In this document: positions 9,551 to 20,134 of the stretch, in pieces | How positions within the stretch are numbered: position 1 is the first letter of the stretch | How the letters are laid out: every line of letters starts with the position of its first letter | Assembly: GCF_964199755.1 (NCBI RefSeq) | Contig: NC_133903.1 | Coordinates: forward strand, 5,411,001 to 5,475,000 | Source: Larus michahellis | Lineage: Eukaryota; Chordata; Aves; Charadriiformes; Laridae | DNA: 64,000 nucleotides | Direction: 5' to 3' | Made by a program: the position numbers and the translations under genes | Notes under the pieces: generated by a model | What the model saw: only the letters and a program-made list of their open reading frames with translations | Told to the model about the DNA's origin: nothing | Databases searched by the model: none

Positions 9551-9705
9551 TCCCGGTGCTGCACAGCCCGGCCCCGTTCGCAGCCCGGTTCTCACTCCCG
9601 GTGCTGCACAGCCCGGCCCCGTTCGCAGCCCGGTTCTCACTCCCGCTGCTGCACAGCCCGGCCCCGTTCGCACTCCCGGTGCTGGCCCCCGGTCCCGTTT
9701 GCAAG
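9551..9705. repeat. 45-bp minisatellite upstream of RASD1
   Basis: The unit begins GGTGCTGCACAGCCCGGCC, continues CCGTTCGCAGCCCGGTT and ends CTCACTCCC. It starts at 9555, 9600 and 9645, an exact 45-base step. A fourth, shortened unit starts at 9678 after an internal deletion of 12 bases. It is about 110 bases upstream of the RASD1 TATA-like box. Confidence 0.92.
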
Positions 9706-10214
9706 CCGCCCCTTTTGCAGCTCAGCCCGGGGATACCCGGTGCTTTCTATCCGCCCCGTTCGCAGCCCGGTGCCGGTCCCCGGCGCCCTGCAGCCTCCCG
9801 GGGGTCCCGGGCGCCGCACGCCCTGCAGTGGGGTCACCCCGAGCGGGACCCCTTTGTCGCCCGCACTGTCCGGGCGCGGGGACTCGGGGCGGGGGCCACC
9901 GGGAGGGGGTCCCAGCCCGCTCCCCGGCGTGCTGTCGCTCCGTTTTAGACTTTCCCTCGGCGCAGAAGCGGGTGTGCGGGCACCCTCCCCGCAGCAAAAG
10001 CAGGGAGAAGCCCCCTGCGCGGTGGGTGCGGGCGACGGGAGCGGAGAGACGGCCCCGTCCCACCGGGCACCGCAGCCCGGGCTGCAGGCGGCGCGGTGCC
10101 CCCGGGAAGGAGGGCTTTGCGTGGCGGCACTGCCCTTAACCCCCGCACCGACCCCCGCACCGACCCCCCCCGCCCCCGGGAGCCCAGCGCGGTACCGCTG
10201 CAGAGCCGGCTCCC

Positions 10215-10229
10215 CCGCTAGGGGGCGCT
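10215..10229. promoter_or_regulatory. CTCF-like core motif
   Basis: CCGCTAGGGGGCGCT agrees very closely with the vertebrate CTCF core (CCACYAGRKGGCGCT type). It lies about 0.9 kb upstream of the RASD1 ATG, within the CpG island and on the PEMT side. An insulator role is an inference. Confidence 0.55.
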
Positions 10230-10253
10230 CAGCGCGGGCAGGGCGCGCAGGAC

Positions 10254-10298
10254 GGGCAGCGCAGGCAGCGCAGGCAGCGCGGGCAGGGCGGGCAGGGC
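10254..10298. repeat. 9-bp GGCAGCGCA tandem repeat
   Basis: Five or so variants of GGCAGCGCA/GGCAGGGCG follow each other directly, 25 bases beyond the CTCF-like motif. Confidence 0.75.
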
Positions 10299-10440
10299 CG
10301 ACACCTGCAGTACTGCCCCAGGCGGGGCTGGGGAAGCTCGTCCTGGGGACACGACCCGCAGCACAACGCCCTGCAGCCCCTGTGGGGCCATGAAAGGGGG
10401 CGGGGAGGGGGGCAGCCCGAGGAGGAGGAAGGATGCTGGC

Positions 10441-10485
10441 AGGGATGCAGGCAGCAGGGATGCAGGCAGCAGGGATGCAGGCAGC
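10441..10485. repeat. 15-bp tandem repeat, 3 perfect units
   Basis: AGGGATGCAGGCAGC occurs three times head to tail with no mismatch. Confidence 0.9.
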
Positions 10486-13400
10486 TCGCAGGGCGGGCAG
10501 GGTGCGTGATGCTGCTTCACATCGAGCGCCTGATCTTGTTGGGTGCTGAGTTGCTGGGTCTTACCGGAGCTGGAGGCAAGGGCCAGCCACCCCCAGCTCC
10601 CGGACGCAGCGTGCTCGGCTTAACTGGCACCTTCCTGCGCACCTGGGCAGGAGAAACCCGGGAAAATGGGAGTGTTGCGGTGCTGAGGGATCTCTGCGGC
10701 ATCAGTGAGTGCGAGACGGGGCCCAAGGGAAACTGTGAGGATCTATTAGGGAAGAAACTTAATGAAAGGTGATGCTCAAATAAGGTTCAGGATAGCAAAA
10801 GCCTCACCTTCAACACCGAGAGAGACCCCCAGGGACAGCCAGAACACACGAATTTGTGCGGTGTGTGTGCGTTCCATCAGCACTGCTGAGCTTTTCATCT
10901 CCCCCACGTGTGGTCTCACACTTGGATGTTAATTTAAAGCCTGTTTGAAGGTTTACGGAGGAATGGCGGACGTCTGTGGGGTGGGAGAAGGCAGCAGTTT
11001 AAGCAGCAGCCCCATCCCTGCCCACAGGGAAACATCCTGCCCGGCAGCAGAGGCACAAGGACACTTTGGGGAGAGAAAGTGGGACAGTTTCCCATGTTTA
11101 TTGATCTGTGTGCGCGACAGCGAAGAGGTTTAATAGCCGTTTGCAGAGCACAAATGGATCACCCCAAAATAACAAAAAGATCATTTAATTGAAGCGGTTG
11201 ATGGAAAACAACAGGGGGAATAGGAAGCACCAACCTCTGGGGGACAGACAAATCGAATCTCTCGATTGGCGTTTATTGTTAACCATACAACTATTAATAG
11301 TGCCGGGAACAGGCAAAAATAGCCTGCTCAAAGCCTACTCTTAGGTTAACAGACTTCAGCAACGGAAAATCCATTTGCTCCCTCCAAAAGGCTCGTCGGC
11401 GACAGCACCGGCAGAGCACACCACGAGGCAGGTGTCACCAGGATCCTGTGGGCTCGGCTCAGGGGTGAGGGGTGCAACCGGAGACAGCCCGGGAGCAAGG
11501 AGAGGGACCCCGGGGGAGTGGAGGAAACCCGATGGCAGCTCCTGGGGAGAGGACGTGGGTGCTGCCTGAGCTATCCCGGAGCCCAGCTCCTCGCAGAGTG
11601 ACACAGAAACGAGGGAGAGGAGCATTACGAGGCATTAGGCTGAGCGTCCCCGTCCCCCCCCCCCCCCAAGATCACCTAGAAACTCATCTCCTGATGGAAG
11701 CACATTTGCTGGGAGCCGGCTGCCAGTGACAGATGATAAAGGATTCACCTCGCTGCGAGGCAAAGCCTTCCCACGGTTATGACTCTGTTAAAAATCACCA
11801 CCTATTTTTGACTTGACTGCAAATAGCCCGAGCCTTAAGCAGGGGCAGGTAAACCACCATTTTCCCCCATGGCCGCCGTACCGCCCGCGCGGCGTTTGAC
11901 CCTGCCATTTGCGGGGTGTTTTTGCTCCTCGCCTGGTTTTGGAGGATACAGGCTTTTTCACGCAGCTGCTCAGTACAGCAAGAGCCTCAGGCAGGCGGCT
12001 GCGCGCGAAACCCAGCCACTGCAGACACCTTTAATGGAATCGAACATCTTCAGCATGGATCAATCCCTGGTTTCTTGCTATTTCTCTCCCTATTTGCACC
12101 CTCCCAGGTTTACCAGCCACCTGCCAACCAACAAAACCCACCCGTGCGGCCGCGAGCAAGTGGCTGAGGAAAGGAAATTCCACGGAAGTCACACAAACAT
12201 CCCAGCAACGGAACACGCGGCTCCCCAGGGTCCGGCTTGGACGAACTGTGCAAGCAGCGAAATAAAGCTCGCAGCAGCACCGGCCTCTGAAAAAATGTAG
12301 GAAGCAAAATGTACCGGGAGGCAAGAGCACGCATCGCGCCACCCGGCCCGGGGACAGGCGAGCGGGGGGATACTCGGAAAAGAACAATTACATCGGAACA
12401 TGACTTTGATTTCTAAGCGTGCTGCCGAGCCGGGAAGTATCATCACCCTGGGGCCAAGCCGGCCCCGGTTCCCAGCTGGGTCCTGCGGGTCCCAGCAGTG
12501 ACAAACCGAGACTGGAACAGCCGTTTGTGCCTTTCCCGCCCCGGCACACACAGACCCCGCTGCCGGAGAGGAGCACATCCGACACGAGCTCCTTATCTTT
12601 GCCATTAAGATGCTTCACGTCCTACCAAGGGCTTGTCCCCTGCAGATCAGCACATGGAATTCCCTGGCTCCAGACAGAGCTTTGGAAGTACGCACATGGA
12701 GCCAAGCCTGCTCCCCAGCCCGGCTTTCCTGGCTCTCCAATTCCTGCTTTTCTCCCCCAGGGCAGGGACGTGTCCTTCAGCCAGGGACCCTCTCCCTGTT
12801 CCGTGTTACAGCATCCTGGCGTGCTGCTCGTTATCCCGCTCACGGATAACCAGCGTGGGCTGAGCTCTTCCCAGCAGCTGCTGGTGAACAGTGGGATTTT
12901 GTGGGACCCCAAATCCTGCCCTGGCTGCTCCCCTGGGACGGGAGAGGGAGCGAGGGGCCGGAGGAAGAGGGGAGCAGCTGTGAGGGAAGGGAAGGGAGGG
13001 TTTAGCTATAGCTCTTGCTCGTCCCCCTGGGGAAAGGCATCTGATTAAATCAAGATGCAGCATCCAGGGTTGCTATTCATTCCCTATATTATTAGCTTGT
13101 CTCATTTTATTAAATCTCCTTTAAGGCTTTTCAAAAGAAGCACGTAATTCACAACATATAATTTTTCCCAGATGAGATATGATGCAGAAGTGGGCTGCTC
13201 TGTCGCTGGGGACCGTGGTGGGGGGGGGGGGTGGCTTTATTTGTTTCCTTCCCCCACCCCCTACTTCTTTAGCAACACTTTTCATGTCTCGTGATTCCTT
13301 TTAGCATTTGGGATTTGACTAACAGAGAATTTGAAAGCCTGAGACATGTCTCAAATCCCCAATTCCTTGAGTCATCCAGGCGAGGGGCAGCGAGTGCTCC

Positions 13401-13776
13401 CTTGGAGACGCCATCCCCATGCCGGGCGCAACGCAGCCCCCGGAGCAGGCTCGTGCCATGGTCTCCGGACTTTCTGCATCTACTCTTCTCCCATCTTTGG
13501 AGTGTGCTTGCTGCAATACACTTGCCAAAAACCCACAGCAGGGGCTGAATGCCCGTATCATGGTGCAAAGCTGGGGAAGTGGCGTCCTCCGGAGGATCGC
13601 TCGGTGCCACCGCTTTCCTTCCCGGCAACGCGAACATGTGTGGGATGGCCAAGGACATGGCGAGAGCTGGGGTTTTGGTGGCATCACTCCGCAGGGGGCT
13701 TGGCTTTGCCACCTGGCCACGCTGGTGAAGGTGCCCCTCTCTCCCGCCATGGAAACACCTCCCTTCCGAATGCACC

Positions 13777-13838
13777 GGGGTTGGACTGGATGATCTCCAG
13801 AGGTCCCTTCAAACCCTACGATTCTATGATTCTATGAC
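13777..13838 (+). mobile_element. CR1 3'-end fragment (62 bp)
   Basis: The segment GGTTGGACTGGATGATCTCC, AGAGGTCCCTTC, then GATTCTATGATTCTATGA is the terminal part of a CR1 element. Only the last 60 or so bases are recognisable. Confidence 0.9.
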
Positions 13839-16800
13839 ATTAACTCATCGTCGACAACCATGTGGCACAGCTGGGTCAAGAGCTCCGTAGAGAGCAGAAC
13901 TGGGGTTCCCCGAGCCAGGGGCATCCCGGGAATCCTCTGCTCCCGGTTTCCATCCCATCTCATGCCACCCTCTCGCCCGTGGTTTGCTGGGAGGCAGCTG
14001 CATCCCGCCAGCATCCAGCATGGATAAAGGCGGTTGCGTGTCCTGGATGTGTCCCCAGACTCCAGCACCTTCTGCTCCCTTCCAAAGAGCGTCAGCTTCC
14101 CCGGGATTAGAGAGAAATGTCACCTGTAACCGGAGATGGGCAGCGACGGGGCTTGGAATATAGGGCACGGGGGAGAGGGAGGCTCAGTGACCCCGGCGGA
14201 CACATCGCTACAGATTTCAGGAGGGTTCCCATGGAAATAGCAACAGCTGCCGGGGGTTTCAGCACAACAATAAAAGCCCAGGAGGAGGCAGGGAGCCGGG
14301 AGCCGCCCGGCCAGAGATGGGATGGAGCTGGCAGAGGGATGCGCAGCCAGAGCTGAGGGCTCGGAGCCCGGAGGTGTTTCACGTCCAGGTCCCACATCTG
14401 CCCCCGTTGCTGCAGGGTCCGGAGGGGGCTGAGGCTGCCGCAGGGTTTGAGGCTGAGGGTTGGAGGATTTGGGGCTGGGGGGGGTTGAGCTGGGCGAGGG
14501 CTGAGCCCCGCTCAGTGCCGGTGCCCAAATGGAGGACCCTGGAGGCTCCCGCAAATGCTCAGCCCTGGTGCGGCAGCAAAGCTCAACTAGGGGCAGAGCT
14601 CGGCCCCAAATTCTCCTTCCCGGGGGGGCTCTGGCAGCTCTGCCTCCCTCCTGCGACCCTCATTCAGAAAGGAGCTGCCCTCGGTAAACAGTTCCCCCCC
14701 CCCAACCCCGAAGAAAACGCAACATGGAAAAAGCAGCACATTCCTACGACTATTTTGTTTTTGGAAATAAGATCCAAGGAGGATGCGGCGCAGCGTGGCC
14801 AGCTCACCGGGCTGTCCCGGGGCGGCTTTTTAAGTGTGCTAATTAAAGAAAACAGCCTCGTAACTTGTCCTCTGGTACATGGCGGGAGCTCCGTGCGTAA
14901 AGGCCCCCACGGTGGAGGGCGGAGGTGGGATGGGGTGGGATGGATGGTGTCTCCGTGCTGTCCCTGGCAGGGGAGATGCGAAGGGCAGGGGAATGGCGGG
15001 CACGGGGTGCTGCTGCTCTCCTGATACCCGGGGTCATTTTGAAGCATCCCCCAGGCACCAGGAGACGGGGGCTGCCTCCATCCGCAGACGCCCCGGCAGG
15101 AGCCCGCCAGCGGTGCCCACGCGGCTCAACCCAGGCCCTGCCGAGGCGGGATGGATCCGGCTCCTGCCCCAGGCATTTGTTTGGGCTCCAACACTGGTGG
15201 TTTCCCACCTGGAAATAGCTTCCCACCAGGGCAGTCTGCCCGTTGTGCTTCTCTGTGACCATTTAAAGCCCAGACTGCTTTCCCTGCGTAGCAGGGGTGG
15301 CAGAAATTGGTTTATTCCCCTGTAAAGATAAGTCCTGTCGCGTCACTCATCTGCCTTCTCTGGATTAAAGCAGCCCAAATCAAGCAGTCAGTGCCCAAAC
15401 TGCCCCTGAAAGCCCCCGTACCGCCTGGATTCAAAGCTCAGATTTGCTTTTCCATCAAATCCCAGTCGCTGGCAGACAAGCCGGCATCACCTGCCATCCC
15501 CTGCCCACCGAACAGCCGTGCGGAGGTTCGTCCTCCGTGTTGGGGCGGGTGCAGGAGCCCCGAGCTCCCCGTTTCCCTCCATCTTCCCAAATAGCGAAGG
15601 TGCAGACTCAGCAAGCCGGACCTGGCAGGAGCCCAACGGGAATCGTGACTTCTCCATCGCTCCGCTGGTCCGACGCACGCAGCTTTGATCGCGCCGTGTG
15701 TTTATTCTCCGTTCGTGGCTAATCGTGTTTGTTTGCCATGTAAGGGTCGGCGGCCGTCCCTCCCCCGGGTGAAGGCAGTGCAGCTTCGCTGGGCGAAAGC
15801 AAACACGGGCGCGGGGTTATGAGTGGTCACAACAGAGGGCAGAGCCTTCGCGGATGTGTCCCCAGTTCTGGATGTCCCCACCATCAGGTTACCTTCAGGG
15901 AAAGGACCTCAGGATGTGGTCTCCATCTCCCGAGGTGTCCCCAGATGAAGCATCCCACGAGTGTGGAGCTGGCCCCGCATCGCGTGCCCATCACCGGGGC
16001 CGTTTGGGTTTGTACGGGTGAATTCCACCCCCCCCAAAAATATCTATCACACGCAATGTCAGGGAGGAGAGACACGTGTGGGGGAGCCACGCGAGCGGCC
16101 ACATGGAGAAAACCCGGGGGGGCACTGCCACCCCCAGGGGCTGCGCGGCAGGACGGGGTGACCCGAGGCAGCGCGGCGCGATGGACTTGGTGACCCCGGC
16201 CATCCCTGCCAGGCAGGAGTTGTGCTTTAACTAGTTTCTCCTTTCCCGGTGTTTGCTCCGGAGAAATGTCCCCAACATCAAGGGAGGCGTTATCGGTGGC
16301 ATCTGCACACAGCCTCATGCGCAGCGTTTCCCAAGGCTGCAAACAACCCCCCCCCGCCCCCCGCCAAGCTCAGATGGGCCCAGCAAGCCCCACGCTGGAT
16401 TTTGAAGCCATGAAGTTCTGAAAACGGACCCATGACCACATTTCCAGGGACCCCACTGGATGCTCAACACATCCCTGAGAGCCGGAGGGATGCACCCACC
16501 CGTGCCGGCACAGCGCCGGCGCTGCAACCGGCTGGTCCTGGGGGTCTGACGGCGCAGGTCCCTCCTTGGGAAGCAGCAGGAGCCTCACATCCCAACCTGG
16601 AGACTGTGGGGTCCATCCCTGCTTCAATGCAGGATACGCTGGGGATGGGAAGAAACAGCTCCGACGGCACCAATGCTTCATGCTCAGCCTGATGGTTTCA
16701 TCCCCACCCTCTGTAATCTCAACTTCTTAGAAATATGAGGTAATTGGAGAGGAACCATGGTTTTTCTCCTTATAACCAGGAAGAGTCCCCTAATCACTCG

Positions 16801-18305
16801 TTGTTAAATACTATAAAACAACACAAATAATGGTCTCTCTGTGTTTTCCTCCCCGCAGCACCAGTGAGTAGCGTGGCACCGCCGGGGACTGGCTCCAGCC
16901 AGGACCAACCGCCCCATCCCAGGGAGAAAGGTTGGCTTGGACCCCGCGAGATGGGCTTGAACATCACCTTCCTTCCTCGGTTTTGCTTTAGGGAACAGAG
17001 CGGAAGCCTCTGAAAGGTGAAAACTCCAGCTTTTCGGCGGTCAGAACCAGTTCTACGAACGCAGCGACGCGTTAATCCACGCTGGCTGCTGCAGGAAGAG
17101 CTACTGAAAACGGGGGTGTATCTGTCACAGCCCCAGAAAAAAACCCCTGTGCAACGCGCAGCCGACGCGGAGCAGCTGGGAATTGGGAAGGCTTGGGTTT
17201 GAGCTGGCGGATGAAGGGGGAAGGAATCCGTGAAGCCAGTCCTGGTACAGCACCAAACCCCCACGCTGTTGGGATGCTGAGGGCACGGGAGGGGAAATCG
17301 CTCCATCACCGGGGTTTATGGTGACAGAGACCCATTTTCGGGGTCCGATCCTGGCTGGGGATGGGAATGGTACAACTGGGGTCACCCCGGCCTCGCGGTG
17401 GGGACAGAGAAAGGCGTACATGGTCCCCAGACCGGGAATGAGACAGCACAAATACAGCCCTCGCTGCCTTCTCGTTAAGAGTAACCCTTCCCGAACAAGC
17501 ACGTGCCTCTTCAGTAAATACTGATTTCACCGACCAACAAATCTCAATTTATTTACATCAGAGACTTTGAGCCAGGACTGGCAACTCTGACATAAATTGT
17601 CTGAATAATGCAATGTATCCTCTCCTTGCTGGTTGCTATGGGTACTGGGCTGTTTTAGCCTCCGTCTATAAACATTAACTGTGAAGGGGATGTGGAAACT
17701 TATCTAAAAATAAAATACTATGCCCAAATCTTTAAGAGGAAGGTCGTTGAGATGGTGATAAAAAAATATCCTTGTGTAATGGTTCTGAAGCGATGAAACA
17801 CAAACAAGGCGTCCGTGAGCCCGGCTGAAGGAAAACAGAGGCTGGACTGAAAAGAAACCAACATTTTAATTCCTGCTGAGCAATGCCCGAAGGGTGAATT
17901 ACAACATGCAAAAGCAAAAGGAAATCGGACCGTTTCGCGGAGGTGACACTGAGAAAAGGGAGGACCCTCTGAGGAGGGGACAACAACGCGATGCTGAGAC
18001 GTGGCGCCGCATCCCGGTGCCTGCGCGGGGGCCGGCAGCAGCGCAGCTCCCTTCTCCAGCCCCGCTGCCGGGGGCTTTACATTGCTTTTTTTTTTTTTTT
18101 TTTTGGTCATTTACAGCTTATTTCTCAAACTGTTCTGGGAATCTGTAAACACTGAGCCTGGGTCTGGAGCATCATCACCCCTGGGATCTTCCCGTTCAGG
18201 GCAGGATCCAGCACCGGGCTCTTTGGGACTCGCCGAGGCTGGTGGCAGTGGCGGAGGGGCAGATCCGTACCCGGCTGCTGCAGGCGGCACAAGGCAGAAG
18301 CAGCC

Positions 18306-18339
18306 TCTTCCCTCTCTCCCTCCCTCCCTCCCTCCCACC
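18306..18339. repeat. (CCCT)n microsatellite
   Basis: A run of CCTCCCTCCCTCCC-type units in the PEMT 3' flank. Confidence 0.85.
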
Positions 18340-18560
18340 CACCGCCCCTGCAAGGCAGTGAAAAATAGCTGGAAGGCACTGGGTGGTGGGGAAGGCAGGC
18401 AGGACCCTCGCGTGGCCCCCGGGGAAAAGGAAGGGCTGGGCTGGGGTGGAGGGGACCAGGGCACCGACACGGCCAGGGATGGGGTATCTGCAGGGTGCGG
18501 ATGGGAACCGACTCTTCCCCTTGGTCTTCTCCGTGCTGGGGTTTGCCCATGGGATGGCTT

Positions 18561-18582
18561 CCATCCATCCATCCATCCATCC
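18561..18582. repeat. (CCAT)n microsatellite
   Basis: Five and a half perfect CCAT units in the PEMT 3' flank. Confidence 0.9.
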
Positions 18583-20079
18583 CCCTTGGGCAGTGGTTTC
18601 GGTTGTACATTCAACATCTACGTGCTTTTCAGTCACCTTTCTCGGAGCCTTTGCAAATAGCGCGGAGATGCTACAGGTGGGACACCGCGGCTCTGGATGG
18701 GGGGGTTTCCCTCTCCCAGAAAAGAGGGGCTTTGTTGTTGGGTTTAGAGCAGGTTTTGTTGTTGCCGAGTCCTTCCCCAGCCATGTTTGAACGCGTCGGG
18801 GGCTCCTGAGCCCTCTCTGTTGCTTCGCCCGAGCTTTAGTTTGCTTCCCATGGCTCTTCGGCAGCATCTTCAGATGATCTTCAGGACCAACCGAAGCCAG
18901 TGCTTCCCTGAGCTCAGAGCTCGCTTCCAAAAGGCCCTCGGTGTCTCCATCTTGCCCTCCAGTCCAGGGCTAGAGCTGGGTTGCTTTTTTCCCCTGCAGA
19001 TCTCAAATAATCGATGTGGGACAAGAGGTCAGGAGGTCCCGCACCATGTGGCTCCTGGGAGAGCATCGCCTTCGTGGCAGGAGCTGCAGGGACCCGGCAA
19101 TGGGGACAGAGACCTGGGGACAGGGACCTCCAGCTGCCACGGGCTGCAGCGAGGAGGTGCCACCATGCTCGGGCTGTTCCTCTGATCGCTTCTAATACTG
19201 CAGGGTGCTCAGTTGGCTCATTAAGGGTTGCTGGGCTAATTAGTAGGATACATCTCAGTAGGAAAACAGGCAAATCGGACAGCGCGGGGACCCGGAGAGG
19301 CACGCTGTGCCGAGGTATCCAACACTGCTTTGCAAAAGGCAAAGAGAGAAGAGTCTGTTAGGGCCCCCACCGGTGCTACGGCATCTTTGCTGGGGCGGAG
19401 GCTACTGGGCTGCCCAAAATTCAGCAGTGCCATGTGCGTGTCCAGCCTCTCCGACTGCCAGCAGCCAGACGCACCGGGGGCTTCCAGGGGGGAATTTAAC
19501 GCCATGGAAAGGAGCCTGGGCAGGAACTTATGCTTTTGTAGAAACCTTTGGCCCCAAAAAGCTGAATTTCTGGGGTGAGACGATGCAAGTCCGTGCGTAG
19601 AACACTCCCGGCTCGGGCACAGAGCAGCCTGGAGCAGGGACGCCCGATTTCCCTGCGGGGTGGTGGAGCACGCATGCCCTCTTGCACCATCCCTGCTGCT
19701 CGCTGGAGCAAGCGCCACGGCCAATAGCTGCTTTTACCTGCCTGATTTCGACTAAGCCTGGAGCCTTGAAGCTCCCCAGCAATTTTCCCCTGCACTGACT
19801 CTCAAGTATATAATCAAAACAATTCGGGGGCTGCTGGTCGGGTGCCAAGAAGCGGACACAACCACCGCTGTGTAAAGCCTTTCCGCCTGGGTTTTTGCAA
19901 AGGTTTGAAGCTCAAATCCCTTGAGAAGCGCAGGAAGGGCTCTGGAGGAACCGGGGAGGGCAGGGGAGCACCGGGAGGGCGGGTGGTGGCTCCCGTCCCC
20001 ATCTAACGCGCTCGTAGGTGGGGGAGCCCGGCAAAGCAGCCCCTCTCGCTGAATCGCCGATCAGCAAACATACCTGTTG

Positions 20080-20134
20080 CTACTTGTTCTTCGCTCCCTT
20101 CTGTTTCTGCTGATATATTTCCTCTGTGAAAGGC
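20080..20134 (-). CDS. PEMT: PEMT coding exon 7 (residues 228-245)
   Basis: After cccaaccacag the exon supplies the last G of codon 228 and encodes [17 protein letters not shown] and a stop codon. The basic tail is one residue shorter than the human one. Confidence 0.93.

Larger units (their letters stand above)
9291..10420. other. RASD1: CpG island over RASD1 promoter and upstream flank
   Basis: This stretch of more than 1 kb is continuously GC-rich and CpG-dense. It covers the RASD1 5' UTR, promoter and upstream tandem repeats. Long open frames on both strands arise from base composition and have no recognisable protein family. Confidence 0.7.
10500..20079. other. RASD1-PEMT intergenic region and PEMT 3' flank
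   Basis: No conserved coding exon is visible on either strand. The region holds a short CR1 tail, C-, G- and T-homopolymers (about 11654-11667, 13220-13231 and 18087-18104) and two microsatellites near 18.3 and 18.6 kb. The part adjoining 20080 must include the PEMT 3' UTR. No canonical AATAAA is seen on the - strand within the first 2 kb past the PEMT stop; the nearest is at 17549-17554. Confidence 0.5.

Noticed and set aside
9312-10393. Open frames of 275 and 296 codons upstream of RASD1
   Set aside because: They run through CpG-rich tandem repeats in overlapping frames with Ala/Pro/Arg-rich products and no known family.
17549-17554. AATAAA on the - strand as the PEMT polyadenylation signal
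   Set aside because: It is 2.5 kb beyond the stop codon, much farther than the short 3' UTR expected for PEMT. It was kept only as a remote possibility.
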